DNA from: Lentiprolixibacter aurantiacus
Lineage (GTDB): Bacteria > Bacteroidota > Bacteroidia > Flavobacteriales > Flavobacteriaceae
Direction: 5' to 3'
Assembly (NCBI RefSeq): GCF_026241225.1
Contig: NZ_JAPFQP010000004.1
Coordinates: 124,001 to 188,000, forward strand
DNA length: 64,000 nt
Shown: positions 1 to 8,363 of the stretch, piece by piece
How positions within the stretch are numbered: the stretch's first letter is position 1
How the letters are laid out: every line of letters starts with the position of its first letter
Notes under the pieces: model-generated
Told to the model about the DNA's origin: nothing
What the model saw: only the letters and a program-made list of their open reading frames with translations
Database searches by the model: none
Position numbers and translations under genes: made by a program

Positions 1-289
1 TACCGGTAGCCTTTTTGGTGAAGCTAGCTTTGTTGTTGGCAACCAGCATGGAGATTTTCTTACCACTGTTTCTAATGCCTTCCATAACCAGTATTCCGGT
101 GCTTAGTTCCGCAGCCATCCCCTGAACCGCCCAGAACATGGATCGGAAGGGGTTCTGGTTTATCCAGCGGTGCCTGATTTTAACCACTGCCTGATTATCA
201 TCGATATATTTAAGTCTCACACCGCATATCCAAGCGGAAGGCAATTTAAATAGCAAAAAGGTATTGACACTCCTTGTTTTCCTGGACAT
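1..289 (-). CDS. DUF4442 / thioesterase-like protein, N-terminal part
   Basis: The reading frame runs from an ATG at 289 down through the left edge of the window, so only about 96 N-terminal residues are present. It starts MSRKTRSVNTFLLFKLPSAW, followed by a stretch with RHRWINQNPFRSMFWAVQGM and a GILVMEGI segment. This pattern (hot-dog-like fold, central helix after NPFRSMFWA) is typical of the DUF4442 family, small proteins related to acyl-CoA thioesterases. No substrate can be given. It is transcribed away from the DUF4870 gene with a 132-bp divergent intergenic region. The family call rests on recognition of the motif, not on a search. Confidence 0.7.
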   Translation of the reverse strand, partial: MSRKTRSVNTFLLFKLPSAWICGVRLKYIDDNQAVVKIRHRWINQNPFRSMFWAVQGMAAELSTGILVMEGIRNSGKKISMLVANNKASFTKKATG

Positions 290-370
290 ACTCTTCAAAC
301 TTTCACTAAATGTAGGGATAATTTCAAAGGATTAAAATGTTAATTTTATGTTAATATTTAGTACTTTGTA

Positions 371-402
371 TTGCATAATACCTTCTTTTGGATATATATT
401 TG
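371..402 (+). promoter_or_regulatory. Bacteroidetes-type promoter of the DUF4870 operon
   Basis: A TTG at 371-373 and a perfect TAnnTTTG box (TATATTTG, 395-402) are separated by 21 bp, the spacing expected for the -33 and -7 elements of Bacteroidetes sigma-ABfr promoters. Transcription would start about 8 bp further on, just before the ATG at 422. Confidence 0.5.
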
Positions 403-421
403 CATAAGAAACTAATATGCC

Positions 422-904
422 ATGACAGAATCATTGACCAAACACGAAAGAAATCTGGCCGCTGCCATACATGCTTCTACCCTGAGCAGGTTCTTTATTC
501 CCTTCGGGAACTTCCTGCTTCCGCTAGTACTTTGGCTGGCCAACCGCAAGGAAAATGCCTTTGTGGATTACAACGGCAAACAGGCCCTGAACTTCCAGAT
601 CAGCCTGTTATTGTATTCGGTTATCCTCGGCATTATTGCCGTTCCTTTAATTATTGGATTCCTTCCCAACATTTTTGAAGGCGGCATTTTGAATATCCGG
701 GACTTTAACGATTTCAATGGGATAAATTTCCATTTTGATCGCGACCATTTTAACTGGGGTCGGTTTATATGGCCGGCAGGATTTGCCGGAATGGCACATC
801 TGGCCTTGTTTGTAGTCAATATTGTCTACACTATTCTGGCCACCATCAGGACAAACGAGGGACAGGTATTTAAATACCCTATCACCATCAATTTTATCAA
901 ATAA
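422..904 (+). CDS. DUF4870 domain membrane protein
   Basis: A 160-residue protein of the DUF4870 (Tic20-like) family. It has three to four hydrophobic segments (about residues 22-40, 55-80 and 120-140) and the family signature around FVDYNGKQALNFQISLLLY at residues 48-66. A charged, Asp/Asn/Phe-rich loop (residues 90-115) separates the second and third helices. The function of the family is unknown. It is followed by a PadR regulator, a PspC protein and a head-GIN protein on the same strand, a grouping that suggests envelope homeostasis. The start at 422 is preceded closely by a -7 box. Confidence 0.8.
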   Translation: MTESLTKHERNLAAAIHASTLSRFFIPFGNFLLPLVLWLANRKENAFVDYNGKQALNFQISLLLYSVILGIIAVPLIIGFLPNIFEGGILNIRDFNDFNGINFHFDRDHFNWGRFIWPAGFAGMAHLALFVVNIVYTILATIRTNEGQVFKYPITINFIK

Positions 905-1001
905 TCAATCATCATCAATCAAAACCAAAGCCAATGAAGTTTATTCATCAATCAACACCAATCAAGAAAACGAACAGTTAATCTAACAGAACAATGAGAT
1001 C

Positions 1002-1343
1002 ATGAACATAGAAAACACAAAAGCACAAATGCGCAAAGGGGTTCTGGAATACTGCATCTTGTCCATTCTGGATGAGGAAGACAAGTATGCTTCTGAGATT
1101 CTGGGCGCCCTTAAAGACGCAAAAATGCTCGTGGTAGAGGGTACTATCTACCCTTTGCTCACAAGGTTGAAAAATGCGGGGTTACTCAATTACCGTTGGG
1201 AAGAGTCGACCTCCGGACCACCCAGGAAATATTATGGACTCACGGAAACGGGTAGAGTTTTTCTAAAAGAACTGAACACCACCTGGGATGAACTGCGAAA
1301 CGCCGTGAATTTGGTAACCAAAGCAAAAGCTAAAAAAGCCTAA
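1002..1343 (+). CDS. PadR family transcriptional regulator
   Basis: This 113-residue protein is a short (subfamily 2) PadR winged-helix regulator. The recognisable core is GVLEYCILSILDEEDKYASEI, then VEGTIYPLLTRLKNAGLL and the wing with SGPPRKYYGLTETG, ending in a short dimerisation helix (LNTTWDELRNAV). Such proteins are dimeric repressors that respond to small molecules or cell-envelope stress. The stop codon is 2 bp before the start of the PspC gene, so the two are co-transcribed and probably act in one circuit. Confidence 0.9.
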   Translation: MNIENTKAQMRKGVLEYCILSILDEEDKYASEILGALKDAKMLVVEGTIYPLLTRLKNAGLLNYRWEESTSGPPRKYYGLTETGRVFLKELNTTWDELRNAVNLVTKAKAKKA

Positions 1344-1345
1344 CA

Positions 1346-3073
1346 ATGAATAAAACAGTAAACATAAATCTAGCGAATATACTTTTTCACATCGATGAAA
1401 AGGCATTCAATAAACTGCAGCGGTATCTGGAGGCCATAAAAAGATCCTTTGCCGGTACCACAGGCAGTGACGAGATCATTTCAGACATCGAGGCTCGTAT
1501 TGCAGAACTTTTCCATGAAAAAATGGAGAGCGAGCGGCAGGTGATCACCATGAAAGAGGTAGACGAGGTGATCCAGATCATGGGTCAGCCAGAAGACTAC
1601 ATGGTAGACGAGGATATCTTTGAAGATGCCCCTTCTTCCAGCAGTGGTGCAACTCAAAGCAAGATCAAAAAGCTCTACCGTGATATAGACAATAAATACA
1701 TCGGAGGTGTGTGTGCCGGTTTGGAACACTACCTGGGCTTTGATGCACTTTGGATACGTATTATATTTATAATACTTGGTCTGTTCACAGGTTTTGGCTT
1801 TATCGCGTACATACTGTTGTGGATACTGGTTCCTGAGGCAGCTACAACTGCCCAGAAACTGGACATGACCGGTGAGCCGGTCAATATCAGCAATATCGAA
1901 CGCAAAGTAAAAGAAGGGTTTGAAGACGTTGCCGAACGTGTAAAAAGCGTGGACTACGAAGAAGTTGGCAACAAGGTAAAACAAGGCGGAAAGTCTTTTT
2001 TTGATACCCTGGGCGACATCATCATGTTCTTCTTCAAGGTCATCGGAAAGTTTGTAGGTATCCTCCTGATCATAATCGGGGCCGCATCCCTGATCGGGCT
2101 GTTTATCGGCCTGTTCTCAGTAGGCATACTAGACGTAATCCATATCCCGGGGGTGGATTTTTATGAAATAGTAAACTACACCGATGCACCCGTATGGCTG
2201 GTATCATTGCTCACATTCTTTGCCGTGGGGATACCTTTCTTCTTCCTGCTCTATCTGGGGTTGAAGATCCTGGTGACCAACCTGAAATCCATTGGTAATA
2301 TTGCAAAATTTTCCCTCCTGGGCGTATGGTTGATCTCTATCATAGGACTGATGGTACTTGGTGTAAAACAGGCAGCGGCACACGCTTACAGTGGGAGCTC
2401 TACTGTTAAGGAAGAACTGTATCAGCCCATGTATGGAGACACCCTGAATATTAGTATGCAGCGTAATGAACTCTATGAAGAGGGAGAGCAATATGGCATA
2501 GGCGGATTATACGTTACCCAGGATGAGGAAGGCAATCGCCTGCTCTATTCCGATGATATCCGTTTTGATATCCGGAAATCCGAGGACAGCCTGGCCCATA
2601 TCCGCATTCGCAAGGACGCCAATGGCAGTTCATTCGAAGATGCCCGGGAACGCGCAGCCAGTATAGATTATCAATATGCATTGCAGAATGGTACCCTGGT
2701 AATGGATAATTACCTGACCACAGCATATGAGAACAAAATGCGCGATCAGGAAGTGCGGATTGCGGTGTACCTGCCCGAAGGAACGGTGGTTCAATTAGAC
2801 GACAATACCAAAAGGCACCTGGGCCGTATTACAAGATACGACAAAGACCTGTACCGCAGCGATATTGTAACCTACACCTGGGAAATGCAGTCCAATGGCG
2901 AATTGAAATGCCTGGACTGTCCGGATGATATCGACAGGTCCGGTGACCAGGACGCTGAAGGCCGCATTATTATCAACCGCGAGGGTGTGGATGTGAACAT
3001 CAACAATGATGGGGAATCCTTCAAAATGAAGCTCGATGAAGATGGCCTCCGCATCAAGGCCGATGAAGGATAA
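1346..3073 (+). CDS. PspC domain membrane protein
   Basis: A 575-residue protein. The cytoplasmic N-terminus (1-90) has the fold seen at the front of Bacteroidetes PspC proteins (VNINLANILFHIDEKAFNKL). The PspC domain lies at about 108-165 (LYRDIDNKYIGGVCAGLEHY, then an IIFIILGLFTGFGFIAYILLW helix). Three more membrane segments follow (about 226-262, 278-306 and 318-340). The C-terminal 230 residues are soluble, Asp-rich and probably periplasmic. E. coli PspC is an inner-membrane sensor of envelope stress; the long C-terminal domain is specific to this phylum and its role is not known. Tightly coupled to the upstream PadR gene. Confidence 0.85.
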   Translation: MNKTVNINLANILFHIDEKAFNKLQRYLEAIKRSFAGTTGSDEIISDIEARIAELFHEKMESERQVITMKEVDEVIQIMGQPEDYMVDEDIFEDAPSSSSGATQSKIKKLYRDIDNKYIGGVCAGLEHYLGFDALWIRIIFIILGLFTGFGFIAYILLWILVPEAATTAQKLDMTGEPVNISNIERKVKEGFEDVAERVKSVDYEEVGNKVKQGGKSFFDTLGDIIMFFFKVIGKFVGILLIIIGAASLIGLFIGLFSVGILDVIHIPGVDFYEIVNYTDAPVWLVSLLTFFAVGIPFFFLLYLGLKILVTNLKSIGNIAKFSLLGVWLISIIGLMVLGVKQAAAHAYSGSSTVKEELYQPMYGDTLNISMQRNELYEEGEQYGIGGLYVTQDEEGNRLLYSDDIRFDIRKSEDSLAHIRIRKDANGSSFEDARERAASIDYQYALQNGTLVMDNYLTTAYENKMRDQEVRIAVYLPEGTVVQLDDNTKRHLGRITRYDKDLYRSDIVTYTWEMQSNGELKCLDCPDDIDRSGDQDAEGRIIINREGVDVNINNDGESFKMKLDEDGLRIKADEG

Positions 3074-3203
3074 TTTCAATTAATGCAATTCAGTAAACAA
3101 AATCGACAATTGGGTAGTTTAAAATGGGGGATGCTAAAGGCATTTCAGAATTTTGATACCGGATTTAAACAATAACAGCAAACAATCTAAAAAAACGACA
3201 ATC

Positions 3204-3926
3204 ATGACAACACTAGCAAAAATCACCATCGCAGTACTAACAGCACTGTTCCTGTCTTCATGTGCCTTCGACATGAGCTGGGGAGAAGGAAAAAGAGGAA
3301 ATGGCAATGTAACAGATGAAAGGCGGGAAGTAACCTCAGAGTTTACCGCTGTTGAGGCAAGTGAGGGCCTTGATGTTTACATTACCCAGGATAAGAATTT
3401 TGAGATCCTTGTAGAAGCCGACGAGAACATCATAGACCTTATCGGTACAGATATCAGGGATGGCAAATTGAGGATCCATGCCATTGAGAACATTGGAAGG
3501 GCAACCAAAAAGATTTATGTAACCCTTCCGGAGATCAGCGCTCTTAAGGCTACCAGCGGTTCTGATCTGATAACAAAGGACCGCATTGAGACAGACGAGA
3601 TCTACCTGGATGCGAGCAGTGGTGCCGATCTTAAGGTGCAACTTAGTGCCGATATCGTTCACGCCGATACCAGTAGTGGCGCCGACCTGCGTATAAGTGG
3701 GGATGCCAATATCCTGTACGCCGATGCAAGCAGCGGAGCAAATATCAGGGCCGGAGAGTTCAAAGTGCAAACCTGTGAGGCAGATGCCAGCAGTGGAGCC
3801 GATATTCGAGTAAACGTAACCAAAAAGCTCGTGGCCGATGCCAGCAGCGGAGCCGATATCAAGTACACCGGTGGGGCCGATGTGACTAAAAACAAATCAG
3901 TATCCGGCAGCGTTAGGGAATACTAA
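3204..3926 (+). CDS. Head-GIN (DUF2807) beta-helix lipoprotein
   Basis: I place the start at the ATG at 3204, which gives a clean lipoprotein signal (MTTLAKITIAVLTALFLSSC, Cys20) and a 240-residue product; a longer frame opens at 3153 but would bury the signal peptide. The mature part is a DUF2807/GIN domain, predicted to form a right-handed parallel beta-helix. Residues about 140-225 carry five near-identical turns of the form DASSGAD(I/L). It is probably an outer-membrane or periplasmic surface protein. It follows the PadR-PspC pair with a 130-bp gap, so it may belong to the same operon. A strong terminator follows. Confidence 0.85.
   Translation: MTTLAKITIAVLTALFLSSCAFDMSWGEGKRGNGNVTDERREVTSEFTAVEASEGLDVYITQDKNFEILVEADENIIDLIGTDIRDGKLRIHAIENIGRATKKIYVTLPEISALKATSGSDLITKDRIETDEIYLDASSGADLKVQLSADIVHADTSSGADLRISGDANILYADASSGANIRAGEFKVQTCEADASSGADIRVNVTKKLVADASSGADIKYTGGADVTKNKSVSGSVREY
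3609..3870 (+). repeat. Coding repeats, DASSGAD beta-helix turns
   Basis: Five copies of a 21-24 base motif encoding D(A/T)SSGA(D/N) occur at roughly 54-63 bp intervals in the head-GIN gene, first copy near 3609 and last near 3838. Spacing of 18-21 residues matches one coil of a parallel beta-helix. Confidence 0.7.
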
Positions 3927-4003
3927 GGGGCAACTATCACGGATTCGGGTGAAACCAATAACGATGCTAATATTCCATACCTGATTCGCAACCAATACCC
4001 CTG

Positions 4004-4033
4004 AATCCGGGCCTTTGTGCCCGGATTTTTTTT
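4004..4033 (+). terminator. Rho-independent terminator after the PspC/head-GIN operon
   Basis: Perfect 9-bp stem AATCCGGGC / GCCCGGATT with a 6-base loop followed by a run of eight T. Confidence 0.85.
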
Positions 4034-4056
4034 GTTTTATAAAGGCCATATTTAGC

Positions 4057-4064
4057 TATATTCG
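4057..4064 (+). promoter_or_regulatory. -7 box of the dipeptide epimerase operon
   Basis: TATATTCG, one mismatch from TAnnTTTG, lies 15 bp before the ATG at 4080; a TTTG at 4031-4034 is a possible -33 element, overlapping the end of the preceding terminator. Confidence 0.35.
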
Positions 4065-4079
4065 TAAATAAACCCGCTT

Positions 4080-5093
4080 ATGGAATTAGCGCTAAAATCC
4101 TATACCTTAAGGTTAAAACGCACCTTTGGAATCTCAAGGGAATCCTATGATTCCCAGGACAGCCTTATTGCAGCCCTCACATTGGACGGAAAGACCGGCT
4201 ACGGGGAAGCTACCTCCAACCCCTATTATGGGATTACGGTACCCGGGATGATTACAGAAATTGAGGGAATACGTGCAGAAATTGCCGGATTCGATTTCCG
4301 GGAACCATCTGTGTTCCACGAGTTTCTTGTTGATAAGGGATTGAGCAATTTCAGCATTTGTGCCCTGGACCTTGCCGCTCACGATTTGTTTGGCAAATTG
4401 CAGGATAAACCCCTTTACGAGATATGGGGAACAGACATCAGCAACTATCCTATTAGCAATTATACCATAGGACTGGATTCCATTGAAACAATGGCAGCCA
4501 AAATCAGGGAAAAGCCCTGGCCCATATACAAGATTAAACTTGGTACCGATCACGACCTGGATATAGTCCGGGAACTCAGGCGTTATACCGATGCACGCTT
4601 CCGGATCGATGCCAATTGTGCCTGGTCTGCAGCCGAAACCATCGCCAATGCCCCCCTGCTTAAGGAACTGGGTGTGGAATTCCTGGAGCAGCCCTTAAAA
4701 GCGGATGACTGGGAAGGCATGGAACAACTGGCACATAATAGTGTACTGCCGGTAATAGCCGATGAGAGTTGTATTGTGGAGAGCGATGTAGCCGCCTGCG
4801 CCCTTCATTTTCACGGTATCAATATCAAATTGACCAAATGCGGCGGCCTCACCCCGGCCCTCAGGATGATCAGCGAGGCAAAATCCCTTGGGATGAAAGT
4901 GATGGTGGGCTGCATGACGGAATCTACAGTAGGTATTTCGGCCATTGCGCAGCTATTGCCTCAACTTGATTATGTAGACATGGATGGAGCACTTTTGCTG
5001 ACTGAAGACATAGCTACCGGTGTGCAGATCAGGGAAGGAGGAGAAGTGATCTTTCCCAGAACAGGAGGAAGTGGAGTAAGCCTGATTGCCTGA
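4080..5093 (+). CDS. Dipeptide epimerase (L-Ala-D/L-Glu epimerase type), enolase superfamily
   Basis: A 337-residue member of the muconate-lactonising subgroup of the enolase superfamily. All catalytic residues are present: the K151-x-K153 base, metal ligands D177 (with N179), E203 and D228, and the second base K253. The D300-M-D302 motif near the C-terminus is the signature of dipeptide epimerases that bind the alpha-amino group of the substrate. The likely reaction is epimerisation of L-Ala-D-Glu from murein recycling, but related enzymes use other dipeptides, so the exact substrate is inferred. The stop overlaps the next start by one base (TGATG), showing translational coupling. Confidence 0.88.
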   Translation: MELALKSYTLRLKRTFGISRESYDSQDSLIAALTLDGKTGYGEATSNPYYGITVPGMITEIEGIRAEIAGFDFREPSVFHEFLVDKGLSNFSICALDLAAHDLFGKLQDKPLYEIWGTDISNYPISNYTIGLDSIETMAAKIREKPWPIYKIKLGTDHDLDIVRELRRYTDARFRIDANCAWSAAETIANAPLLKELGVEFLEQPLKADDWEGMEQLAHNSVLPVIADESCIVESDVAACALHFHGINIKLTKCGGLTPALRMISEAKSLGMKVMVGCMTESTVGISAIAQLLPQLDYVDMDGALLLTEDIATGVQIREGGEVIFPRTGGSGVSLIA

Positions 5094-6142
5094 TGGAACC
5101 TCTGGATCACTTCCCCGGGACACATATTAAGATAAAAGAACAATCCGATCTGTATTTCGGGGGTACAGCCTACCTGGGTTTGCAAACCAATCCTTCCTTC
5201 CAGAAGTGCTACAAAGAGAACATCGATCGCTACGGCACACATTACGGCGCTTCCCGCAATGCCAATGTGCAGATTGCCATCTATGCAGAAGCAGAACAGA
5301 AGCTGAAAGAAATCACAGCATCCCAGGCTGCAATTACGTTATCCTCAGGATATCTTGCCGGGCAGATCCTGGCAGCCTTCTTCAGCGATTCGGATTATAC
5401 CCTTTTCTATACCCGGGAAAGCCATTCCGCACTGTACCAGAAGAAAATCCCAGCCTATGCGTCTTTCGGGGAACTCAGGCTCGCACTTGAAAAACACCTT
5501 TCCACAAAAGAATCTACCCCTGTAATCTTCATGGATACCCTGGAGAACCCGGAGGCAAGCTATCCCGAATTTGACGCTTTACGGGATTTGCCCCTATCGG
5601 AGTGTATCCTTGTAGCGGATGACTCACATGGATTTGGTGTGATGGGGAAGGAAGGTACAGGTGCCTACCCCATACTGACACAGTTTAAGCCCAAAGATCT
5701 TTTGGTGTGTTTTTCCATGGGCAAGGCCATAGGCATCCCCGCAGGTGCTGTCGCGGGCTCCAAAAGAATGATCAATCAGCTGGCTAAATCCGAAATATAC
5801 GGAGCAGCAAGTCCGGCCAGCCCTGCGGGACTGGCTACTTTTGTGCAGTCCCTGGTTTTGATCTGGGAGAAAAACCAGCAACTCAAGGGATTAACCGAAT
5901 ATTTCCTTGCCCTCCTAGAGCAAAAGCATGTATTTCGCTTTATACCCGGCCAGCCTGCCTTTGCCTATAAGGATCTGGGGCTAACGGAGTATTTAAGGCG
6001 ACAAAATGTCCTGGTAACGCATTTCCATTACCCAAATGAACAATCCGAACCTACCAGCAGGATTGTCCTTACAGCGGCGCACAGCAAGGCTGAAATCAGC
6101 CACCTGGCACAGCTTATTAACCAATATTTTCATGGTCATTGA
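5093..6142 (+). CDS. AONS/KBL-like PLP-dependent aminotransferase class I/II protein
   Basis: A 349-residue fold-type I PLP enzyme resembling the alpha-oxoamine synthase family (8-amino-7-oxononanoate synthase, 2-amino-3-ketobutyrate ligase). Visible landmarks are the cofactor-stacking region THYGASRNAN, the DDSHGFGVMG motif with the Asp and His that contact PLP, and the Schiff-base lysine in CFSMGKAIGIPAGAVAG. It is shorter than typical BioF and the residue before the lysine region differs (SMGK rather than TLSKA), so true biotin synthesis is doubtful. The one-base overlap with the dipeptide epimerase suggests a role with peptidoglycan-derived amino acids. No substrate can be assigned. Confidence 0.75.
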   Translation: MEPLDHFPGTHIKIKEQSDLYFGGTAYLGLQTNPSFQKCYKENIDRYGTHYGASRNANVQIAIYAEAEQKLKEITASQAAITLSSGYLAGQILAAFFSDSDYTLFYTRESHSALYQKKIPAYASFGELRLALEKHLSTKESTPVIFMDTLENPEASYPEFDALRDLPLSECILVADDSHGFGVMGKEGTGAYPILTQFKPKDLLVCFSMGKAIGIPAGAVAGSKRMINQLAKSEIYGAASPASPAGLATFVQSLVLIWEKNQQLKGLTEYFLALLEQKHVFRFIPGQPAFAYKDLGLTEYLRRQNVLVTHFHYPNEQSEPTSRIVLTAAHSKAEISHLAQLINQYFHGH

Positions 6143-6248
6143 ACCCTGAGCAAACGCAGCTCTGGTATTTCTTATTCCTGTACTTTTATTTGCAAAAATT
6201 TTGTAACTTTTAAGAAATAATTAAGAATAACACTTAAATGATACGGCC

Positions 6249-6695
6249 ATGAGAAAATTGATCGGACTGGTTTTGCTGCTGTTGATCCTTTTTGCTGGTA
6301 CAGCAATCACCACAACAACCCCTCCTGCCATGCATACCATTGAAGGCACCTGGGAGTTAGAAAGTTTCTACAATTATGACGGAGAGGAAGTCACGGATAC
6401 TGTATATGCCCCAAAAGGGTACCGCCAGGTCAAGATGTACTACAATGGGAAGATCATGTGGTCCAGAACAAACCCCAGTGATACCATAGGCAGGTTTGGT
6501 TTTGGTTCGTACAGGATAACCTCAGACCAGCTAATTGAAACCATTGAATACGGGGATTACCAGATGATGCAGGCCCTGGATACCCTTAGTGTATTTACTT
6601 TTGAACTAATACTCACCGATGACAATTACAGTCAGATCTCTCAGGACGAAGAGGGCAACAGAACATTCTCCGAGAACTATCGGCGCATAGATTAA
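6249..6695 (+). CDS. Small exported lipocalin-like protein
   Basis: A 148-residue protein with an N-terminal hydrophobic signal (MRKLIGLVLLLLILFAGTA). The short beta-rich body starts EGTWELESFYNYDGEEV and contains a YRQVKMYYNGKIMWSR strand pair, a pattern seen in Bacteroidetes lipocalin-like (DUF4488-type) proteins. There is no lipobox cysteine, so it is probably periplasmic. The function is unknown. It is monocistronic and ends at a bidirectional terminator shared with trxB. Confidence 0.65.
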   Translation: MRKLIGLVLLLLILFAGTAITTTTPPAMHTIEGTWELESFYNYDGEEVTDTVYAPKGYRQVKMYYNGKIMWSRTNPSDTIGRFGFGSYRITSDQLIETIEYGDYQMMQALDTLSVFTFELILTDDNYSQISQDEEGNRTFSENYRRID

Positions 6696-6712
6696 TCATA
6701 TCCACCACAATA

Positions 6713-6744
6713 AAAAAACCGCTGTGATTGCAGCGGTTTTTTTT
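6713..6744. terminator. Bidirectional terminator between lipocalin-like gene and trxB
   Basis: Stem AAAACCGCTG / CAGCGGTTTT with a 6-base loop, flanked by A-run on one side and T-run on the other, so it can stop transcription from both converging genes. Confidence 0.85.
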
Positions 6745-6750
6745 GTTTTA

Positions 6751-7716
6751 TCAGGAAACTTCTTCCGGCGTCTCTACGGTAGCCAGGTATCGTTCCGCAT
6801 CCAGAGCGGCCATGCACCCGGTTCCTGCAGCCGTTACTGCCTGCCTGTATTCTTTGTCCTGGGCATCTCCCGAGGCAAATACTCCGGGTTTGTTGGTTTT
6901 GGTAGACTTGCCTTTTGTAATGATATATCCGGTTTCATCCATATCCAGCTGTCCCTTGAAGATACCGGTATTTGGGGTATGGCCAATAGCAATGAACAAG
7001 CCTGTAACCGTAATTTCTTCTTTTTCACCTGTTTTATTGTTAACGAGACGAAGGCCCTCCACAACCTGATCTCCCAGTACTTCATCAACCTCGGTATTGT
7101 AGCGGATCTCTATGTTGGAAAGATTATTAACACGATGCTGCATGGCTTTGGAAGCCCGCATATAGTCTTTCCGAATCAGCATAGTTACCTTGTTGCATAT
7201 GTTGGCAAGGTAAGAGGCTTCTTCAGCAGCAGTGTCCCCTCCACCTACAATAGCCACATCCTGTCCTTTGTAGAAAAACCCATCACATACAGCACAGGCA
7301 GAAACACCACCCCCGCGTAAACGCTGTTCACTTGGAATATTGAGATATTTGGCAGAAGCTCCGGTAGAAATAATGACCGTTTCAGCTTCAACAACCTTAT
7401 CGTTGTCAATTGTAGCTTTGTGAATACCCCCTACCTCATCACTGAATTCCACAGCGGTAACCATTCCTATTCGAACATCCGTTCCAAAGCGCTCTGCCTG
7501 CTGTTGCAGCTGAACCATCATGGTTGGCCCGTCTATTCCTTCAGGATAGCCGGGGAAATTATCCACTTCAGTCGTGGTGGTCAACTGTCCACCCGGCTCC
7601 ATACCCGTGTAAACCACAGGCTTTAAGTCGGCCCGGGCAGCATATATAGCTGCTGTGTAGCCGGCCGGTCCGGAGCCGATAATCAATGTCTTTATTCGTT
7701 CTATTTGCTCACTCAT
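6751..7716 (-). CDS. trxB: Thioredoxin-disulfide reductase
   Basis: A 321-residue low-molecular-weight thioredoxin reductase. In order it has the FAD-binding GSGPAGYTAAIYAARADLKP, the redox pair CAVC in SACAVCDGFFYKG, the NADPH-binding GGGDTAAEEASYLA, and the second FAD motif GVFASGDAQDKEYRQAV. It transfers electrons from NADPH to thioredoxin in the cytoplasm. Length and motifs are those of a standard TrxB. It stands alone, converging on the lipocalin-like gene. Confidence 0.95.
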   Translation of the reverse strand: MSEQIERIKTLIIGSGPAGYTAAIYAARADLKPVVYTGMEPGGQLTTTTEVDNFPGYPEGIDGPTMMVQLQQQAERFGTDVRIGMVTAVEFSDEVGGIHKATIDNDKVVEAETVIISTGASAKYLNIPSEQRLRGGGVSACAVCDGFFYKGQDVAIVGGGDTAAEEASYLANICNKVTMLIRKDYMRASKAMQHRVNNLSNIEIRYNTEVDEVLGDQVVEGLRLVNNKTGEKEEITVTGLFIAIGHTPNTGIFKGQLDMDETGYIITKGKSTKTNKPGVFASGDAQDKEYRQAVTAAGTGCMAALDAERYLATVETPEEVS

Positions 7717-7861
7717 ATGTAATGAAAATCATCAATTAATACGGTTATAAAAGTAGGATATTGACCAAAAAACTTACATCAAAAGTTATCAAAAGTTATC
7801 CTATGAAGCCGAAACCACAGGTCATTATACAAAACTTATTGATAATCTATCAATTACCATA

Positions 7862-8047
7862 TTAATCCTTCACTCCAAACTTAGCCAGGATATCTTCCAT
7901 GAGGCACCATTTGGTGAAGGAAGACTGCAGCAGATTCAGGCCTACAAAGGCGGTAAACCACAACCAGTTCTGATTCACATATACAGCCAGGATCAGACTA
8001 ATAAGAATAAAGGACCCTGCAACTGCACGTATAATTCTATTTTTCAT
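7862..8047 (-). CDS. DUF2892 (YgaP-type) small membrane protein
   Basis: A 61-residue protein starting MKNRIIRAVAGSFILISLIL and containing a second helix WLWFTAFVGLNLLQSSFTKWCLMEDIL. The pair of helices with a W(C)xxxxIL ending is the DUF2892 family, also found as the membrane anchor of the rhodanese YgaP. It is the last gene of the RND efflux operon, 10 bp after the PII-like gene. A second DUF2892 gene lies at 26495-26710 in another operon with the same type of operator. The single cysteine (WCLM) is conserved in the family and may take part in sulfur chemistry, but that is inference. Confidence 0.8.
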   Translation of the reverse strand: MKNRIIRAVAGSFILISLILAVYVNQNWLWFTAFVGLNLLQSSFTKWCLMEDILAKFGVKD

Positions 8048-8057
8048 TTCTTCGGTT

Positions 8058-8363
8058 TTAAATATAGTTCTCTATGGGTACCACAACGGCCCTTATGGGG
8101 TTCTCCGTATCCAGTTTTGAATTAAAGGCCTCGATAAGCTTAAACAGCCTGGAGATCTTATCAGTATCCGTAAACGAAAAGAACAGGCTGGACTCCACAC
8201 CCCCTTTGGTACTTGGAAACCAACTGGCAGCCTTAAGGACTGAAGCCTGATCTTTATATCCATCTATATCCGACCCGCTGAATTGCTCTATCCCGGCCTC
8301 TTTGAAAAGCCGCAATACCTCAGGTTCAAAATCCTCTACAACGGTAACAATTACTAGTTTCAT
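8058..8363 (-). CDS. Small PII-like protein of an RND efflux operon
   Basis: A 101-residue protein beginning MKLVIVTVVEDFEPEVLRLF and ending ENPIRAVVVPIENYI. The beta-alpha-beta ferredoxin-like pattern and the terminal AVVVPIE strand resemble the PII/GlnB fold and DUF3240-type proteins, which commonly sit next to heavy-metal or RND exporters. The start overlaps the stop of the pump gene by one base. PII-like proteins often bind nucleotides or metals and regulate a membrane partner, so it may modulate the pump. The family assignment is by fold pattern only. Confidence 0.55.
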   Translation of the reverse strand: MKLVIVTVVEDFEPEVLRLFKEAGIEQFSGSDIDGYKDQASVLKAASWFPSTKGGVESSLFFSFTDTDKISRLFKLIEAFNSKLDTENPIRAVVVPIENYI

